Origin: Pachypanchax playfairii
Lineage: Eukaryota > Chordata > Actinopteri > Cyprinodontiformes > Aplocheilidae
Assembly: GCA_006937955.1 (NCBI GenBank)
Contig: SSNP01000015.1
Coordinates: 2,358,403-2,422,402 of the forward strand
Length of the DNA stretch: 64,000 nt
Direction: 5' to 3'
In this document: positions 48,501-59,446 of the stretch, piece after piece
How positions within the stretch are numbered: position 1 is the first letter of the stretch
How the letters are laid out: every line of letters starts with the position of its first letter
Program-made: the position numbers and the translations under genes
The notes under the pieces: model-generated
What the model saw: only the letters and a program-made list of their open reading frames with translations
Databases searched by the model: none
Told to the model about the DNA's origin: nothing

Positions 48501-48979
48501 ACAAAGTCATGTATTATTGCCAAATCCCCACAGTACCAGAGGTTTTGTTTCATAATATTATTTAACAATCATGAATAAAACTTATAAACTTTTATTTACC
48601 TTCTTCCAGAGGTGTGGCTTTAAGGCCAAGCAGGAGCAGGCGGCAACAAACCAGCAGTTTCCCACAATCCCCTGGTTCAGGTCATGAGAACTGATGCCCT
48701 CGACAAACAGATGAGGTTGTTCACTTATCTCCTGAAACACAAATCATACCTGAGATGTACCTTTACAGATGTTTACAGAGAATTGACAGCTTTCTGTCAC
48801 TTACCCCCGGCCGTTTCCACTGCACCCTGCCGGGAGGCGGTTTAGTATAAAACAGCGACGAGTCGACGGCTGGAAACTCTGGATCTTCAAACAGTTTCTT
48901 GTCCCTGATGCAGCTGCTCTTCAGTTCAGCATAGTGCTGGTTTTTATAAGGAACCACGGAGGAGAACATGATGCTGAAG
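42539..48979 (-). CDS. capn6: capn6-type calpain (C2-domain calpain of the CAPN5/6 group), complete, catalytic triad intact
   Basis: Calcium-dependent cysteine protease family. Coding exons from the start: 48969-48805 (exon begins 48979), 48731-48600, 46560-46352, 46146-45954, 45878-45688, 44908-44831, 44744-44549, 44464-44342, 43678-43476, 43136-43015, 42936-42800, 42721-42539. All phases fit and give 643 aa (CAPN5 and CAPN6 are 640-641). Cys81 in GNCWFVAAC, His251 in VKGHAY and Asn283 in RMRNPWG form the triad. The PC1/PC2 core is followed by a C2-like domain (about 345-490) and a C-terminal C2 domain (about 510-640; YPVAVTHVYVHTAE, PYVIISCEG) in place of EF hands, as in CAPN5/6. The position between pak3 and dcx matches CAPN6; the residues read CAPN5-like in places. 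The exon 10 donor is GTTGGT, weaker than the rest. Placental CAPN6 has lost the catalytic Cys; this gene has not. Confidence 0.9.
46703..47157 (+). mobile_element. Deleted Tc1-like element in capn6 intron 2
   Basis: Plus-strand remnants of a Tc1 transposase: CTGTGGACTGATGAGAC (LWTDE), GGTGGTGGTAGTGTGATGGT (GGGSVMVW), CTGGACTTAAATCTGATTGA (LDLNLIE), with stops and deletions. It ends in the terminal repeat GCAAATACTTTTTCACAGCA at 47157, the inverse of the end at 5189. The left terminal repeat is missing. Confidence 0.8.
47158..48599. other. Remainder of capn6 intron 2
   Basis: No exon. A GC-richer stretch at about 47640-48010 looks like an unclassified repeat. Segments near 47270-47380 and 48310-48380 share short similar wording (GTGTGACTGAAC, GGAATTT...C-TCA), perhaps an old local duplication. 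Confidence 0.35.
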
Positions 48980-49214
48980 CTGTGAGACGAGATGATTTCA
49001 GTCTTTGAGATGATAAAAGTAGTTTCAGCTTCAACCTGGAGGCTGAAATTCTGTTGGTTTTATTATTATTTATTGGTTTGTTTGTTAAAAAAAAAAAAAA
49101 CTGTAAATTAAATCAGCTGTGTATAAACTTTTCAGGATATGTTGGGAATGATCCGAATCCGAATTTTTTGAGGGTTTTTATAGGGAATTTAATAAAATTG
49201 TTAAACCAAAAGCT

Positions 49215-49992
49215 TTAAAGGGACATAAGGCAAGATTTGTGAAAAACTACACATGCATTTCCAGTTTATTCAATGCTAATTGGTCATGAAGCATTAAAAA
49301 CCCAAAATAACGAGGCCATCCGCATATATGTCTGTTGCCTTGGAAACGCTGTGTGCTACATAATGCGCTGCAGTTCGACGTCCGAATTTCCCGCGCAGTT
49401 GTAGGGATGTGACGTAAATTGACGCTGCATGCGCGTTGCCGACAGCTCTTGAACAGGAAGTACATGGACGCCGTGGACTTGGATTCAAACACTGAAGGTA
49501 TACTTATGGATGTTTCTGCAGCCAGCAAACGACCTGCATCCACTCTCACACCCCAAAAAAGTTGCACCACGAAGAAAAAAAAGACTTTATCAGCGGCATC
49601 TCGTGAGTCCAAAAAAAAATATGACCGAAGCCTGGCAGGCACCCGCATAAATATTGGATATGCATTCGGTTCATGGAGGGAACTTCAGCTGCATTTGGGA
49701 GTGAAAACGGATGCTGACATGGCTCATTTCCTTGTGACCAGGTGAGAAAACATTATAGGTCGTGTTTAGAGCCTGATACAGTATGAAAATGATGAGATCA
49801 AATCAAATAACAGAGTGGAGAGACCTGACGTGAAGTATGTTAGCCTCCCCGGTGCAGTGCTGTGAAGACGAACCGTCTGTAAAGTGTCTGTGCGCGCTCC
49901 CGTGCCGGCTTGGCTGGTGGCTGCAGATAGCCACAGCGCCTGTCGCGGCAGCACTGAGTCAGATTTTGTAAAGCTGCCTTAGGTTCCTTTAA
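49215..49992. mobile_element. TTAA-bounded DNA transposon (Kolobok/T2-like) with terminal inverted repeats
   Basis: The left end TTAAAGGGACATAAGGCA and the inverted right end TTAAAGGAACCTAAGGCA agree at 16 of 18 positions. Both start TTAA and fit the TTAAAGGRR terminus of the T2 group of MITEs, which has been linked to the TTAA-targeting Kolobok superfamily. The 778 bp body is CpG-rich and carries an open frame on the plus strand. No transposase catalytic domain is visible, so it is non-autonomous or truncated. Confidence 0.65.
49464..49741 (+). CDS. ORF inside the TTAA element, unknown product, ends at a splice donor
   Basis: ATG in Kozak-like context (ACATGG), then about 92 codons: a Ser/Thr/Lys-rich, basic start (PQKSCTTKKKKTLSAASRES) and a segment TRINIGYAFGSWRELQLHLG followed by VKTDADMAHFL. 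I recall the last segment as a motif (RxNIG-AF-RWR-L----GLKTDAE-A-FLL) in a large set of uncharacterised teleost proteins. The frame ends at an AG|GTGAGA donor (exon end 49741). It may be the first exon of a transposon gene or a relic of one. Function unknown. Confidence 0.4.
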
Positions 49993-51265
49993 GTTTATTT
50001 AACTTGAGAGTCTGATGACTTTCTATGCTAATTTGAACATTTAAGACAATGAGTGGATCAAAATATAAAACCATGTAGCTTTTTAAATGTTAAAATTATT
50101 GATGAATGAAAATTAACTTTAACTTTAAAATAATAAACAAAAAGAAGCAGTTTTGGAGGTCAAATATCAAGAAATAAATATCAAGATGAAATTGGGATGA
50201 TAATAATAACAATAATAAAACTTTATTCTAATACTATTGCTACATCACCTAACATACAGGACCTTTTCTCCAGTATGTTTCTGAACCAGAAGCAGATTCA
50301 GGGTTTAAACTGCATCATTACAACCACAACAGAATCAAGACAAGAACAATGGAAGTGCGGTGGGGTTTGTTTAGGCGAGGCCCACACTCGCATATTAACA
50401 GCTGCCACAGTCAACATTCTGGATGTTGTGAAAACAATTTGTCCTAAATTACTAAAACTAGCTGAGTTTCTGCTGTTGTGACTTTAAACAAAAAAACTGA
50501 AACTGTGAGAGACGTTGTGAGGAAAAACTCAGCTGTAGTTTCTTGTTGTAAACCTGAAATCTGAGTTTTAATCACTACCTGAGATTCAGCAAAGATTACA
50601 GACACTTTTCATGAGTTACGTTGGAATTCCCACAATTTCTATAGAAAAATACCCAGAATTCCATCTGCTATCAGTTTGTACTTCCTATTACTGAGACAGA
50701 AATTAGAGAATGATTATTCCTCCAAACCACTGAAGAACATTTAATAAATAGAATTTATAGAAAGTTTTGTGACACCATTAAAACTAATTGTAGAAGTTAT
50801 TTTATTATCTTGAATCACAACTTTTCACACGTTTCTGTGTAAATAATAAAAAAATAGTCTAACCCACAATGTTGGGTTATAAAATATTGTGACTCTTAAT
50901 TTCCTACTTAAACACATGATCCTAAAGTTCTTTTAAAGCTTTTTGGGAACAATTAGCTCACATGTGTGTCTATTTAGACAGTAAATTCCAGTCTATTTGC
51001 TTTAGGAAAGAATTTGATGTTTTGTTCATATATAATCTATAGACTAACACAACTGGCAGTAAGTAGAGTAAGATCAAACAGAGTATCAAACTATCAAACA
51101 CAGAACTCAGAAAAACCTTCTGAATCGGACAAATAAAAAGCTTTAAAAACCAGAAAAGTTTCATTTAAAAAGCTGAGAAAAGGAAAAACACAAACGATAC
51201 CTGAGAGACAGCAGGAACACAACAAGGAAGTAGTTCAGATCGTGTACCTGCCTGTCTTAACCCCT

Positions 51266-51268
<3 letters not shown>

Positions 51269-51316
<48 letters not shown>

Positions 51317-51630
51317 TTTGGTATCCTTATGGGGACCGTCCATTGACTTCCATTGATTTTAGTAACTAGATTTATAACTAACCCAAACCCTTTTACTAAC
51401 CTTAACCATTACTGATCTATAACTAACCCTAAGACTAACTAAAACTCTATTCACACCATACCTATAAACCTAACCCCTAACCCTAAAAAGGGGAGTCCCC
51501 CTCATGGGGACCAGGTTTCGGTCCCCACAAGAACCCTCGGACCCCAGAAAGATAGTAAAAGTCAGGAAACTGGTCCTCAGGAGGTCAGAAATACAAACCC
51601 ACACACACACACACCCACACACACACACAC
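51269..51630 (-). repeat. Dispersed repeat flanked by CA microsatellites, copy B
   Basis: (CA)n 51269-51310, core 51311-51600, (CA)n 51601-51630. The core is the reverse complement of 16450-16735 with few differences: CCATTGACTTCCATTGATTT, AACCCCTAACCCTAA and GTCCCCCTCATGGGGAC are all shared. Confidence 0.9.
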
Positions 51631-52296
51631 TGGTGGCCTATTTCTGCTTGTGTATGGCTCAGTGCCACACCCAGCTCTGTTTGTTCCTACAGAGCAGACC
51701 CTAATGGACTGCCGGCGATACTGTTTTACTTGATTACTTGAGTAGTGAGACAGAGGATCTGGATCAGTTTGGTCCTCAGGTGAGATCGAGTCTGAGCTAA
51801 TGTCCTCAGATGGGTTCTTATTTTACTGGATAAATGATTTAATGACTCTTGTTTGATGAAGAACTGCAAATGTTGCAAAAAATCTTTAACGTGACTGATC
51901 CTGAACACGATCAGTTGTCCTCAAGGCACACTGACCTGCATGTTTTAGATGTGTCCCTGCTCCAACACAGCTGAGTTAAATGAGCAAATTAACAGACAAC
52001 TTGGCTTTAACATCAGAAGAAACCTGCTAATTATCCAATAAATCTGACGTTATTAGAACAGCTGGTTGGAATGTTTCCCTGCATTTCCGGCACATGGAGG
52101 ATGTTCCTGTTTACACTGTCTATATTTAACAAGAGATTCAGTTTGACTTCTCCCTAAAAATTATATATTATATATTTTTGGATCAAACTGATGAAGTCAG
52201 TGATATAAATACAGTAAATGTTGTTTTTAATATAATGACATCAAGTGGAGCAACACACCTGTATGTTTAAGGTGAAATGATGAAAGCAGCACTTAC

Positions 52297-52400
52297 CTGC
52301 TGAGATGAACTCAAACACATGTGTCCTCTGAAGAGTTGTGAGACGTTTCAGTTACAGGCACCAAACAGCTGTCTGCTCCACCTTCCTCAAAATGAGTTTT
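52297..52400 (-). promoter_or_regulatory. Candidate noncoding first exon of capn6
   Basis: On the minus strand TCTCAGCAG|GTAAGTGC is a near-ideal splice donor (boundary 52297) with no open frame before it. It would join the acceptor at 48979 across a 3.3 kb intron. The upstream end is a guess. A weaker alternative donor (TCTCAG|GTATCG) lies at 51204/51205. Confidence 0.4.
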
Positions 52401-53289
52401 ATCCTCTGTTCTGAGGACTTCTTCTTACAGAAAACCAGTCTGACGAGCACATCCCAGCAGCAGCACGGGTTACGCAAAGACTGATGTGGTCATTGAAAGC
52501 AGCGTGGGTGGGTGGGGGGGTGGTAAACTGAAACTGAACACCTTCATTTACCCCATTAAGGTGAAATAAGTTAAAAACTCTCCTGTTTTTTAACACCAAA
52601 ACATACATTTGGTCCATGTTTTGCTACTAAAATGAGCTGGATGTTTAGTCCGTCTGAGTTAAATCAGTCTTTGTTATTGTCTGTACTGGTGGTCAGTCAC
52701 ATGGGACAAACATCACCAGGCAGCTCCTTAAGTGGATTGTGGAATAAAACAAACTGGCAGGCGCCCAGTGTTCCAGAGAAGCACTTCGACTCCATCAAAG
52801 ACTCTGATTCCAGCTTTAACCAGTTCGTGCACGCTGCTCACTTCAGCAGATCAGCTGCTCTGAAGCTATGAAGATGATTTAATATTTAAAAACTCAAGTT
52901 CTGAACTGTATTTTTTTATTTCTAAAGATAAATTAAAATGCATAGGGAAATAATCTTGACTCAGGATGTGACTGTTGCAGGAGGGTTGAAGGTTTTTACA
53001 CCAAGGAGTTCAATAAACAGTTAAAAAGGAACTTGCAAAAAGCTCAAAATAAGCATGAATTATTGTTTTTCTTTTGTGGTATGAGAGTTTTTCACATGAA
53101 CAAATAGAAACATTAATATAGTGACAGTATTTCTGCTGAGAAATGAGTGGAAGTCCTGAGAAAACTTCTATACAACCCTTTACCTGAGTGATTAAACAAA
53201 TCCTGGTTTTAGGGAAACATGGTAACAAGTTCATCATCATCATCAGGAGTTTTCTCCCTCTTATAAATACGTCATCAGACAAACACTGT

Positions 53290-53475
53290 TAGTTACACTT
53301 TTTTAAAAACATTTAAAGACCTATTTTTACTCGTTGGGTTTTAATACAACTCTTGATTTTATTTTATCGGTTTTATGGCTTTGTTGTTTTCATTGAATTG
53401 TACTTCTTTCCTGTGTCCATTTTTGTGATTTTATTGGATGTGTTCAGTGCTTTATAAATAAATTTGATTGATGAT
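53290..53475 (+). repeat. Non-LTR retroelement 3' tail
   Basis: AAGACCTATTTTTACTCGTT through CAGTGCTTTATAAATAAATT and GATTGATGAT has the look of the 3' UTR and tail of a fish LINE (short ORF end, then GTGCTTTATAAATAAA and a short tandem tail). The family is not determined. Confidence 0.5.
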
Positions 53476-53607
53476 TAACATACAGATCATTTGGGAATTA
53501 ATGTGTTTGCTACCTAATTATCAATACTATTAAATCACTGGTGATTTATTTTCTTTATACTGTACTTGGCTAGGAGAAATGTTAAAAAAAAAAAAATCCA
53601 ATTTTAG

Positions 53608-53619
53608 CCAGCAGATGGC
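53608..53619 (+). promoter_or_regulatory. Candidate CTCF site between capn6 and dcx
   Basis: CCAGCAGATGGC fits the CTCF core exactly and is followed by AG, as in many real sites. It lies about 200 bp past the predicted dcx poly(A) signal. Confidence 0.35.
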
Positions 53620-53818
53620 AGTAGAACCACACAAAAGGTCTGCTGTCACGAGTTACAGAACAAAATACTATGAGTTGAAACTTTCACACATTTTACACAC
53701 GTTTTAAATCATAGCTGAATTTTTAAGATTAACTGAAGATGTTTTAACAGTGACATCAGCCCTCCATGATGCTGCATGAAAAAAAAAACTCCAGATCCAA
53801 GATGTGAAATGCAACAGT

Positions 53819-53824
53819 TTTATT
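53819..53824 (-). terminator. Candidate dcx poly(A) signal
   Basis: TTTATT on the plus strand, i.e. AATAAA on minus, in GCAACAGTTTTATTTGC. Other AT-rich signals further right could also be used. Confidence 0.4.
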
Positions 53825-55967
53825 TGCAAAAGTTTACCAGTTAATACATTGAATGAAGCACTGAAACAAGCCACTGTAACATTGCAAAATACCACTAAAA
53901 AAGGACATTTTCAGCTTGAGGGGAAAAAAAAAAAAAAGTCTTTTATTTGAGCAGAAAGGCGTACATATGAAAGAGAACAGGAAAGGAGCGTATTTACACA
54001 ACGATGAAGAATCCTGTCGCTCTACAATACAAAGTGTGTTAGGAGGCCACAGTAAGACATTAAAAATGTATTCAAGAAGAAATCTTTGATGTCCCTTTTC
54101 ATTTTATCAAAAGACAGTGATCTAAAAATAATTTTAAAAAAAGGCACCACTGATGGCGATGAATCACATCTCCCATCTCTGAAGGTGGCAGCCGCTTTAA
54201 AGACAACAAACATCATCCGTTATATGAAATGTTATAGATTATTAGTACGTAAGATTATACAGAACCGATCGGACGGAAATGAATTGAGATTTACTTTGTA
54301 CAAAACGGTGACTAAAGTGAGGCATCGCTGCTGATATTAACAGCTGTTGTGCTGGTGTTACAGCGCTCCCTGCAGGAGAAAGGTGGAAATCACAGCACCA
54401 AGGAAATGTGATTGTTTAGCGTTTAGTGGCTGACGACAAGCAGGCGGATGCAGCATCACTTCATAAGACACAACTTCCAGTCGGACAAATTACCACAATT
54501 AACACAAATTATTGTTTTGAGTCCTTTCAAAATAAAACTCCTGGGTTGAAAGCAAAAAAAAAAAAAGAAAAGCCATCCATTCAGAAGAGAAATATTTTGA
54601 ATAATTCTTGAATCCAAATGCATAGATCTTAATTTAAAAGACGCTACATGTGCAGCATTTTATTCAGTGTTGAGAAACTGTGGCTAAATGTTGGCAGTAA
54701 ATGATCCGTTACTGTAAGGCATTCGTTTGCTCCTCGACTTTGTGCTTCATCCAATTCAGAGACTTCTCAGGTTCGATTCCCTGCAAAAATCTGAGAAAAC
54801 TCCCTTCAGCTGATTTCACTTCTAGTCACATGATGTGAGCCGTGGTGACGGGGGAAAAAAAAAAAAAATTACAAAAGTAAAAAGATGGAGATACAAAATT
54901 GCACACAGAAGCTTGGAAAAACAAAATCCTACACAAGTACCTTTATTATAAATTAATAATCTTTATAAAAATTTAAAAACCCACATAGATTTAGACAAAT
55001 GTCATGTTTTCACCTCCCAAATAGATCGCTGTGGTATGCTGAGCCATGCAAAAAGAAAAAAATAACTAAGAAACCCCACTACTGCTTACTAACTGCTTTA
55101 GGTGAAGAGGATTTAATCTTGACTTTAAAATGTGACATGCATTAAACGCCATGTGTGCTTCCTACAGAATATTTCATAGCTATTAAACCCCTCCCATTTC
55201 CATCAATCATTCCTGGCTTTGGCTTTGAGACTTTTTATCTCACCAACTATACATATATAAAATAAAAAATCTCACCAGTTGTGGTCAAATCCCTTTAAAA
55301 CAGAGGGAAGTGGTGATAAACTGGCCTAAATGGGAGTCATTTCAGCTTGACTAATAAAAACTGTAACTGTTTATATCAAAAGGGCCTGTTTCTTTTCCTT
55401 TGGTTATTTTTTTTAGGTCCTTTAAAAAAAAAAAAAAAAAAAAAATCACCGTTTTATTAAGAGAAAATGTTTCATGACGAGTCATCAACATCATGCACTG
55501 CAGCTTGTGAAAACAGGATATGAACCATGAATAAAAAAAAGAAACGCCAGCGTAAAGAAGTGCAGGATGCTCCGCCTTCACGTCTCCTGCAGTCCGATTG
55601 GTCAATTCGGTTAATTCTCAAGTTTGAGAACCTTGGCGGTTACGAGTTAAAAAGGATGAATTTTATAAATGGCTTCCATCAGACGCTGCATCCGACACAT
55701 CCTCAGCCGGTTTTCTTTTATTTTGACGGTACCCTGTATCATGTTGAGTAAATGTGAGACATTACAGTGAGGTTATGGAAGCACAGCAATGGACACTGAG
55801 CAGAGAAGTTATGGTGGATGGCTATACACAGTATTTACAGCAAGTTAGAGACTTAATTTGACTAAAAAATACGAAGCATTACCTTTGACACCTGTAACTA
55901 CTGAGTGAAGGACATGGAGGAACATCACATACATTTTAAAGTGATAGAAAAGTTGGCTGAAACTGCT

Positions 55968-56000
<33 letters not shown>

Positions 56001-56476
56001 AAAGATCCATTTGCTGCTTGGAATTTAAATGTGAAAAAGAAATTTGAAGTTTGCGTTTTATCAAAATGCTTTTTAAAAAAGTGGTTTTGAAAATTTGACA
56101 CTGTATTTTTTCTGTGTTCTTTTGAGAAACATGTGGTTCTATCCTCCCGTGTATGAACATGTGTTGAGATCTTGATGTGGTCTACACAGAATTGGAAAAA
56201 AGTGTGTGTGAGATCATCAAGCAGCAAACGGTGTCGAAGCCGTGGTGGCTAAGGCTTTTTAAAAAGAGTCAAACGGGATGTTTTTCTACTAAAAGAGGTT
56301 CCAGTGCTGGACCAGGTCTTGTCTGGAGCTGGTTCTTTTAAAAAAAAGAAGCTCCTGTACTTTCCTCTGGCTCAGCAAAGAGCTGTTCGAAATTGAAAAG
56401 GGAAAAAAAACCTACTTGGTTCTGGTTTTGCACTGGAACCCCATTTGGTGGACAAACCCCGTAAGACCGGTTCTCC

Positions 56477-56488
56477 TCAGCAGGTGGC
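56477..56488 (+). promoter_or_regulatory. Possible CTCF-like site in the dcx 3' UTR
   Basis: TCAGCAGGTGGC, one mismatch from the CTCF core, followed by ACTG. Weak evidence. Confidence 0.2.
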
Positions 56489-56564
56489 ACTGTGAGTGAA
56501 GCAGCAGAGGTATAAAACTTCTGTATTTCAGGTCGTGAGCGAAGGCTGGCTGCAGGAAGGAAGT

Positions 56565-59332
56565 CTACATCGATTCTCCGAGAGAATCCTCGTCTTCCAG
56601 AGACAAGGGCAGATCAAGATCCTGCAAAACACGCATGTCTATAAAATAAAATCTACAACCACGAGGATGAGAGTTTGTAAACGAGCAGATGAAAGCGGTA
56701 CCTTCTGCTTGTTGTTTAGGCCTGGACTGGTTGGGGTGGAGGTGGGGGAGTGCTTGGATATCGGGGTGGAGATCTGACTGCTGGAGGCCGTCCCGTTGGC
56801 TGACAGCATCAGGGAGGAGGAGGAGGAGGAGGAGGGAAAAGGGGGATGAAGAGCAGAGGATTAGACTGGACATGACGAGTCTAAACAGCTTTTGGTTGCT
56901 CTGCAGAAAAAGTCAGTGAAACTGCAGCTTCACCAAACACGAGGCCGACGAGCCCTCCGGGTTTTGTTCCATTTTATTCACTGGTTCTGCGTCCTGCTTC
57001 GTTGCTATGGTTACCTCTGTGTGGAACATTGTGTTTATATTTGGGAGCAGCGTACGGTGATGTAGCTGTGTGCTTAAAGTGGTTTAAAAAGAGTTTTGTG
57101 TAGGAGATAAATCGAATCCTAAAGACTATAAAGCAGATGGCCAGTTTCAGTTTGAGCCAGTGAGTTTTGGATAAAAGCTTCACTGTTACTCTGCTGGATG
57201 CATTTAAACACCAAGAAGTTTTTAAAAAAAAGGCCATTTTCTAATCATTAAACTCTTCTAGAAACAAATCTCCAGCTGCACTGTGTTTGAATCTTTTCAG
57301 TGGAGTTACAGAACGAATCCAACAAAAACATGAAACAGTTTAAAATACTAATAAATCAACCAAAATAAACCAGAAAAGCTCTCGTGCTGTTTGCAGTCAG
57401 TAAAAAAAAACTCTGTTTTGGAAAAGTTTCACCAAAAAGCAGTTTGAATTATTAACAGATGATAGCTGATGATCACCAAAACAGTTTGAATTAAATTTTA
57501 ATCAATGATTTTGTTGAATTTTTTTGCAGTTTTAAGACGCCACTGTACGTGTGCTGCTGTTTGAGTCCGACTGATCGGCCGTAACTCGTCAAAACGCCGG
57601 TAGTTAAACTGGAAAAACATGAAAAGTGACATTCAGGTGAAGGTCAGACGTGAGTCAAATGATTTAGTCATTCTTCGTGCGTGTTTTTGTGTTATTTACA
57701 CGTGTTGAATCATTTTCTTCCAGCTCTGATTTTGCTCCTGAACAAGGCGTGGTCAGCGCCAGCATTAGCGTGTTTTGGTTACTCACTCGACTCGGTGGGA
57801 GACTTGCAGCGCCTGATGGGACCAGGACTCTTCACGGAACCGCGTTGGGCTTTAGCTCCCTTCATTAACCTGCATTCTACAGAGAGACAGAAAGCAGCAC
57901 ATCAATATTATTTTCTCCAATCAAAGACTGTTTCATGTCTTTCTAGATATAAAATACTACTGAACAGTTTTTTTTCTGGGTCACTGTAATCATCCTAGTA
58001 GACAGACTCCAGACGACGCTGCTCCTCCCTTTAGCATCCTTTTTTTCCTGTTTGTACTGTCAGACTCTCTCTTCCTTCCCTCCCTGCTCCTCTCAGACTC
58101 TTTACCCCCTTTGATGCTAATTATACTAGCTGTCCTCCCTCCGTCTCCTGGGATCGCACCAGATCCATCATCTCCTTTTTAACCTTCACACACTGCTGGT
58201 AGATTCATGTGCTGCTGTTTGCAAAGTGTGCCACCATCAGTCCTTTGACAATCCTTCAGACTGGTAGTCTGTCTTGTCTGCTCAGAAATAGCCTGGGGTC
58301 CATCAGACTCCTGCCAGGATTCTGTTCAACATGGCCGCAGGCGCAGACACGCCCCTCCCTCTCTGTATAGATTCGTTTATAACAAACACAGGAGTCAGTT
58401 TGGAGGAAATAAAAGAAAATGTTACAGAAGCACTTGAGTTAATGCACGTGCATCTCCAGGTTTAGATTGGAGATCATGGATAAGTGTTTTCATCCATTAT
58501 CATGATTGTCTAGTTGCACATCTGGATCTATGGATGTTATTGTTGCATCTTTGACCTGATATCATGTCCATGTGATGTAGTGCAGGAGTCTTCCTCCACA
58601 GCTCCACTGAGAGGAACGCAGCCATTGTGTCTGGCTCTGGCCCCGCGGTCACGGACTAAATGAAACAATTTAACTTTGGTCCGCGGGGAGTATGTGGAAC
58701 AGAAAGGACACAGATCATTATAAAGTGAGTGGAAAGAGAACAGACCAAGGAAACGCGAGGACGAGCCCGTCCTGCGTCTCTGCTGCGCTCAGATTAAAAA
58801 GCAGCATGTTTGGAGGAGACGCCTCGCAGCAGAACTGGGGGTTTAAAAATAGGCTTTTCTAAGTCCGCAGGGAGCACAGAAAGTCTCAGGATTTATTTCG
58901 TTTTTACATTTTCCCCTCCTCGACTCCTCAGCGGTATCAGCACCAACAGATCAGCTGGCCTAAACCCGTCACCGGACAGATTAATGGCTCTGAGACTTCT
59001 TCCTTTTTCCATCCCTGCTGCCAGCTGCTGATAACAGACTTCTGTAACTCCATCTCGTTCTCAGACTCCCTCACGCAGAAGGTCATTCTTCCCCTCAGTC
59101 CGTTTGTAAGGTAATACAAACTGGTAAAAAGCAGCGCCGCTTTTAATTTACTGTATTGGCTGTAGTGAAGTTCGACACCAACACCAGGATCCGTGTCATG
59201 TAAAGTGATGCCAACGCTCTCACACTCACCGTTCTCATCCAGCGAGAAGTCGTCCTGCGCATAGCGGAATTTCTCTGGTCCACACGCAATGAAGACGTCG
59301 TCATCGCCAAAGAAATCTTGAAGGCAGGTAAC
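56565..59332 (-). CDS. dcx: dcx, doublecortin, last four coding exons
   Basis: Microtubule-binding protein of migrating neurons. Minus-strand exons: 59332-59230, 57876-57787, 56799-56702, 56621-56565; phases agree and encode the C-terminal 115 residues. The first exon (VTCLQDFFGDDDVFIACGPE, then KFRYAQDDFSLDEN) is the end of the second doublecortin domain. The next two encode the Ser/Pro-rich tail (SVKSPGPIRR, NGTASSSQISTP, SPTSTPTSPG), with SP/TP sites of the kind CDK5 and JNK phosphorylate in mammals. The last exon ends LDLPLSLEDEDSLGESM, matching the DCX terminus. A DCLK1 short isoform ends similarly, but there is no kinase-encoding exon downstream and the pak3-capn6 context fits DCX. Exons for the first doublecortin domain and most of the second are beyond the right edge. 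Confidence 0.93.
56813..56836. repeat. (GGA)n microsatellite at a dcx splice acceptor
   Basis: Eight GGA units. On the dcx strand this is (TCC)n and forms the polypyrimidine tract in front of the acceptor at 56800. Confidence 0.85.
57877..59229 (-). other. dcx intron between the doublecortin-domain exon and the tail exons
   Basis: No exon seen. GC-richer stretches at 58.0-58.35 kb and 58.58-58.83 kb could be conserved elements; the latter has an 8 bp inverted repeat (CCCCGCGG at about 58640, CCGCGGGG at about 58681). Confidence 0.4.
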
Positions 59333-59446
59333 CTTGAAGGGCGGAAAACAAAATGTTTAAGATTTGATACAAACCTGCAGAGAGACGCGAGCGGCATGCG
59401 TAACTATACTTAAAGTGAACATGGAACATGAAGCAGACAGAAATGA

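Larger units (their letters stand above)
48980..52296 (-). other. capn6 5' intron (inferred), containing inserted elements
   Basis: The coding first exon of capn6 starts at an acceptor (TCTCACAG|CTTCAGC, boundary 48979), so a noncoding exon must lie upstream. This interval would be the intron. It holds the TTAAAGG element at 49.2-50.0 kb and the CA-flanked repeat at 51.3-51.6 kb; 50.0-51.2 kb is AT-rich and shows nothing recognisable. Confidence 0.45.
52401..53800. other. Intergenic DNA between capn6 and dcx
   Basis: The two genes share orientation, so this is the capn6 upstream and dcx downstream region. It contains the retroelement tail at 53.3-53.5 kb and a CTCF-like motif; nothing else recognised. 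Confidence 0.5.
53800..56564 (-). other. dcx 3' untranslated region
   Basis: From the stop codon (56565-56567) down to an AATAAA on the minus strand at 53819-53824, about 2.75 kb. It has many A/T homopolymers and no convincing coding frame. Mammalian DCX also has a very long 3' UTR. The extent is inferred from the poly(A) signal. Confidence 0.5.

Noticed and set aside
58637..58690. Inverted repeat CCCCGCGG...CCGCGGGG as an RNA structure
   Set aside because: Only an 8 bp stem with a long loop in an intron; likely chance in a GC-rich stretch.
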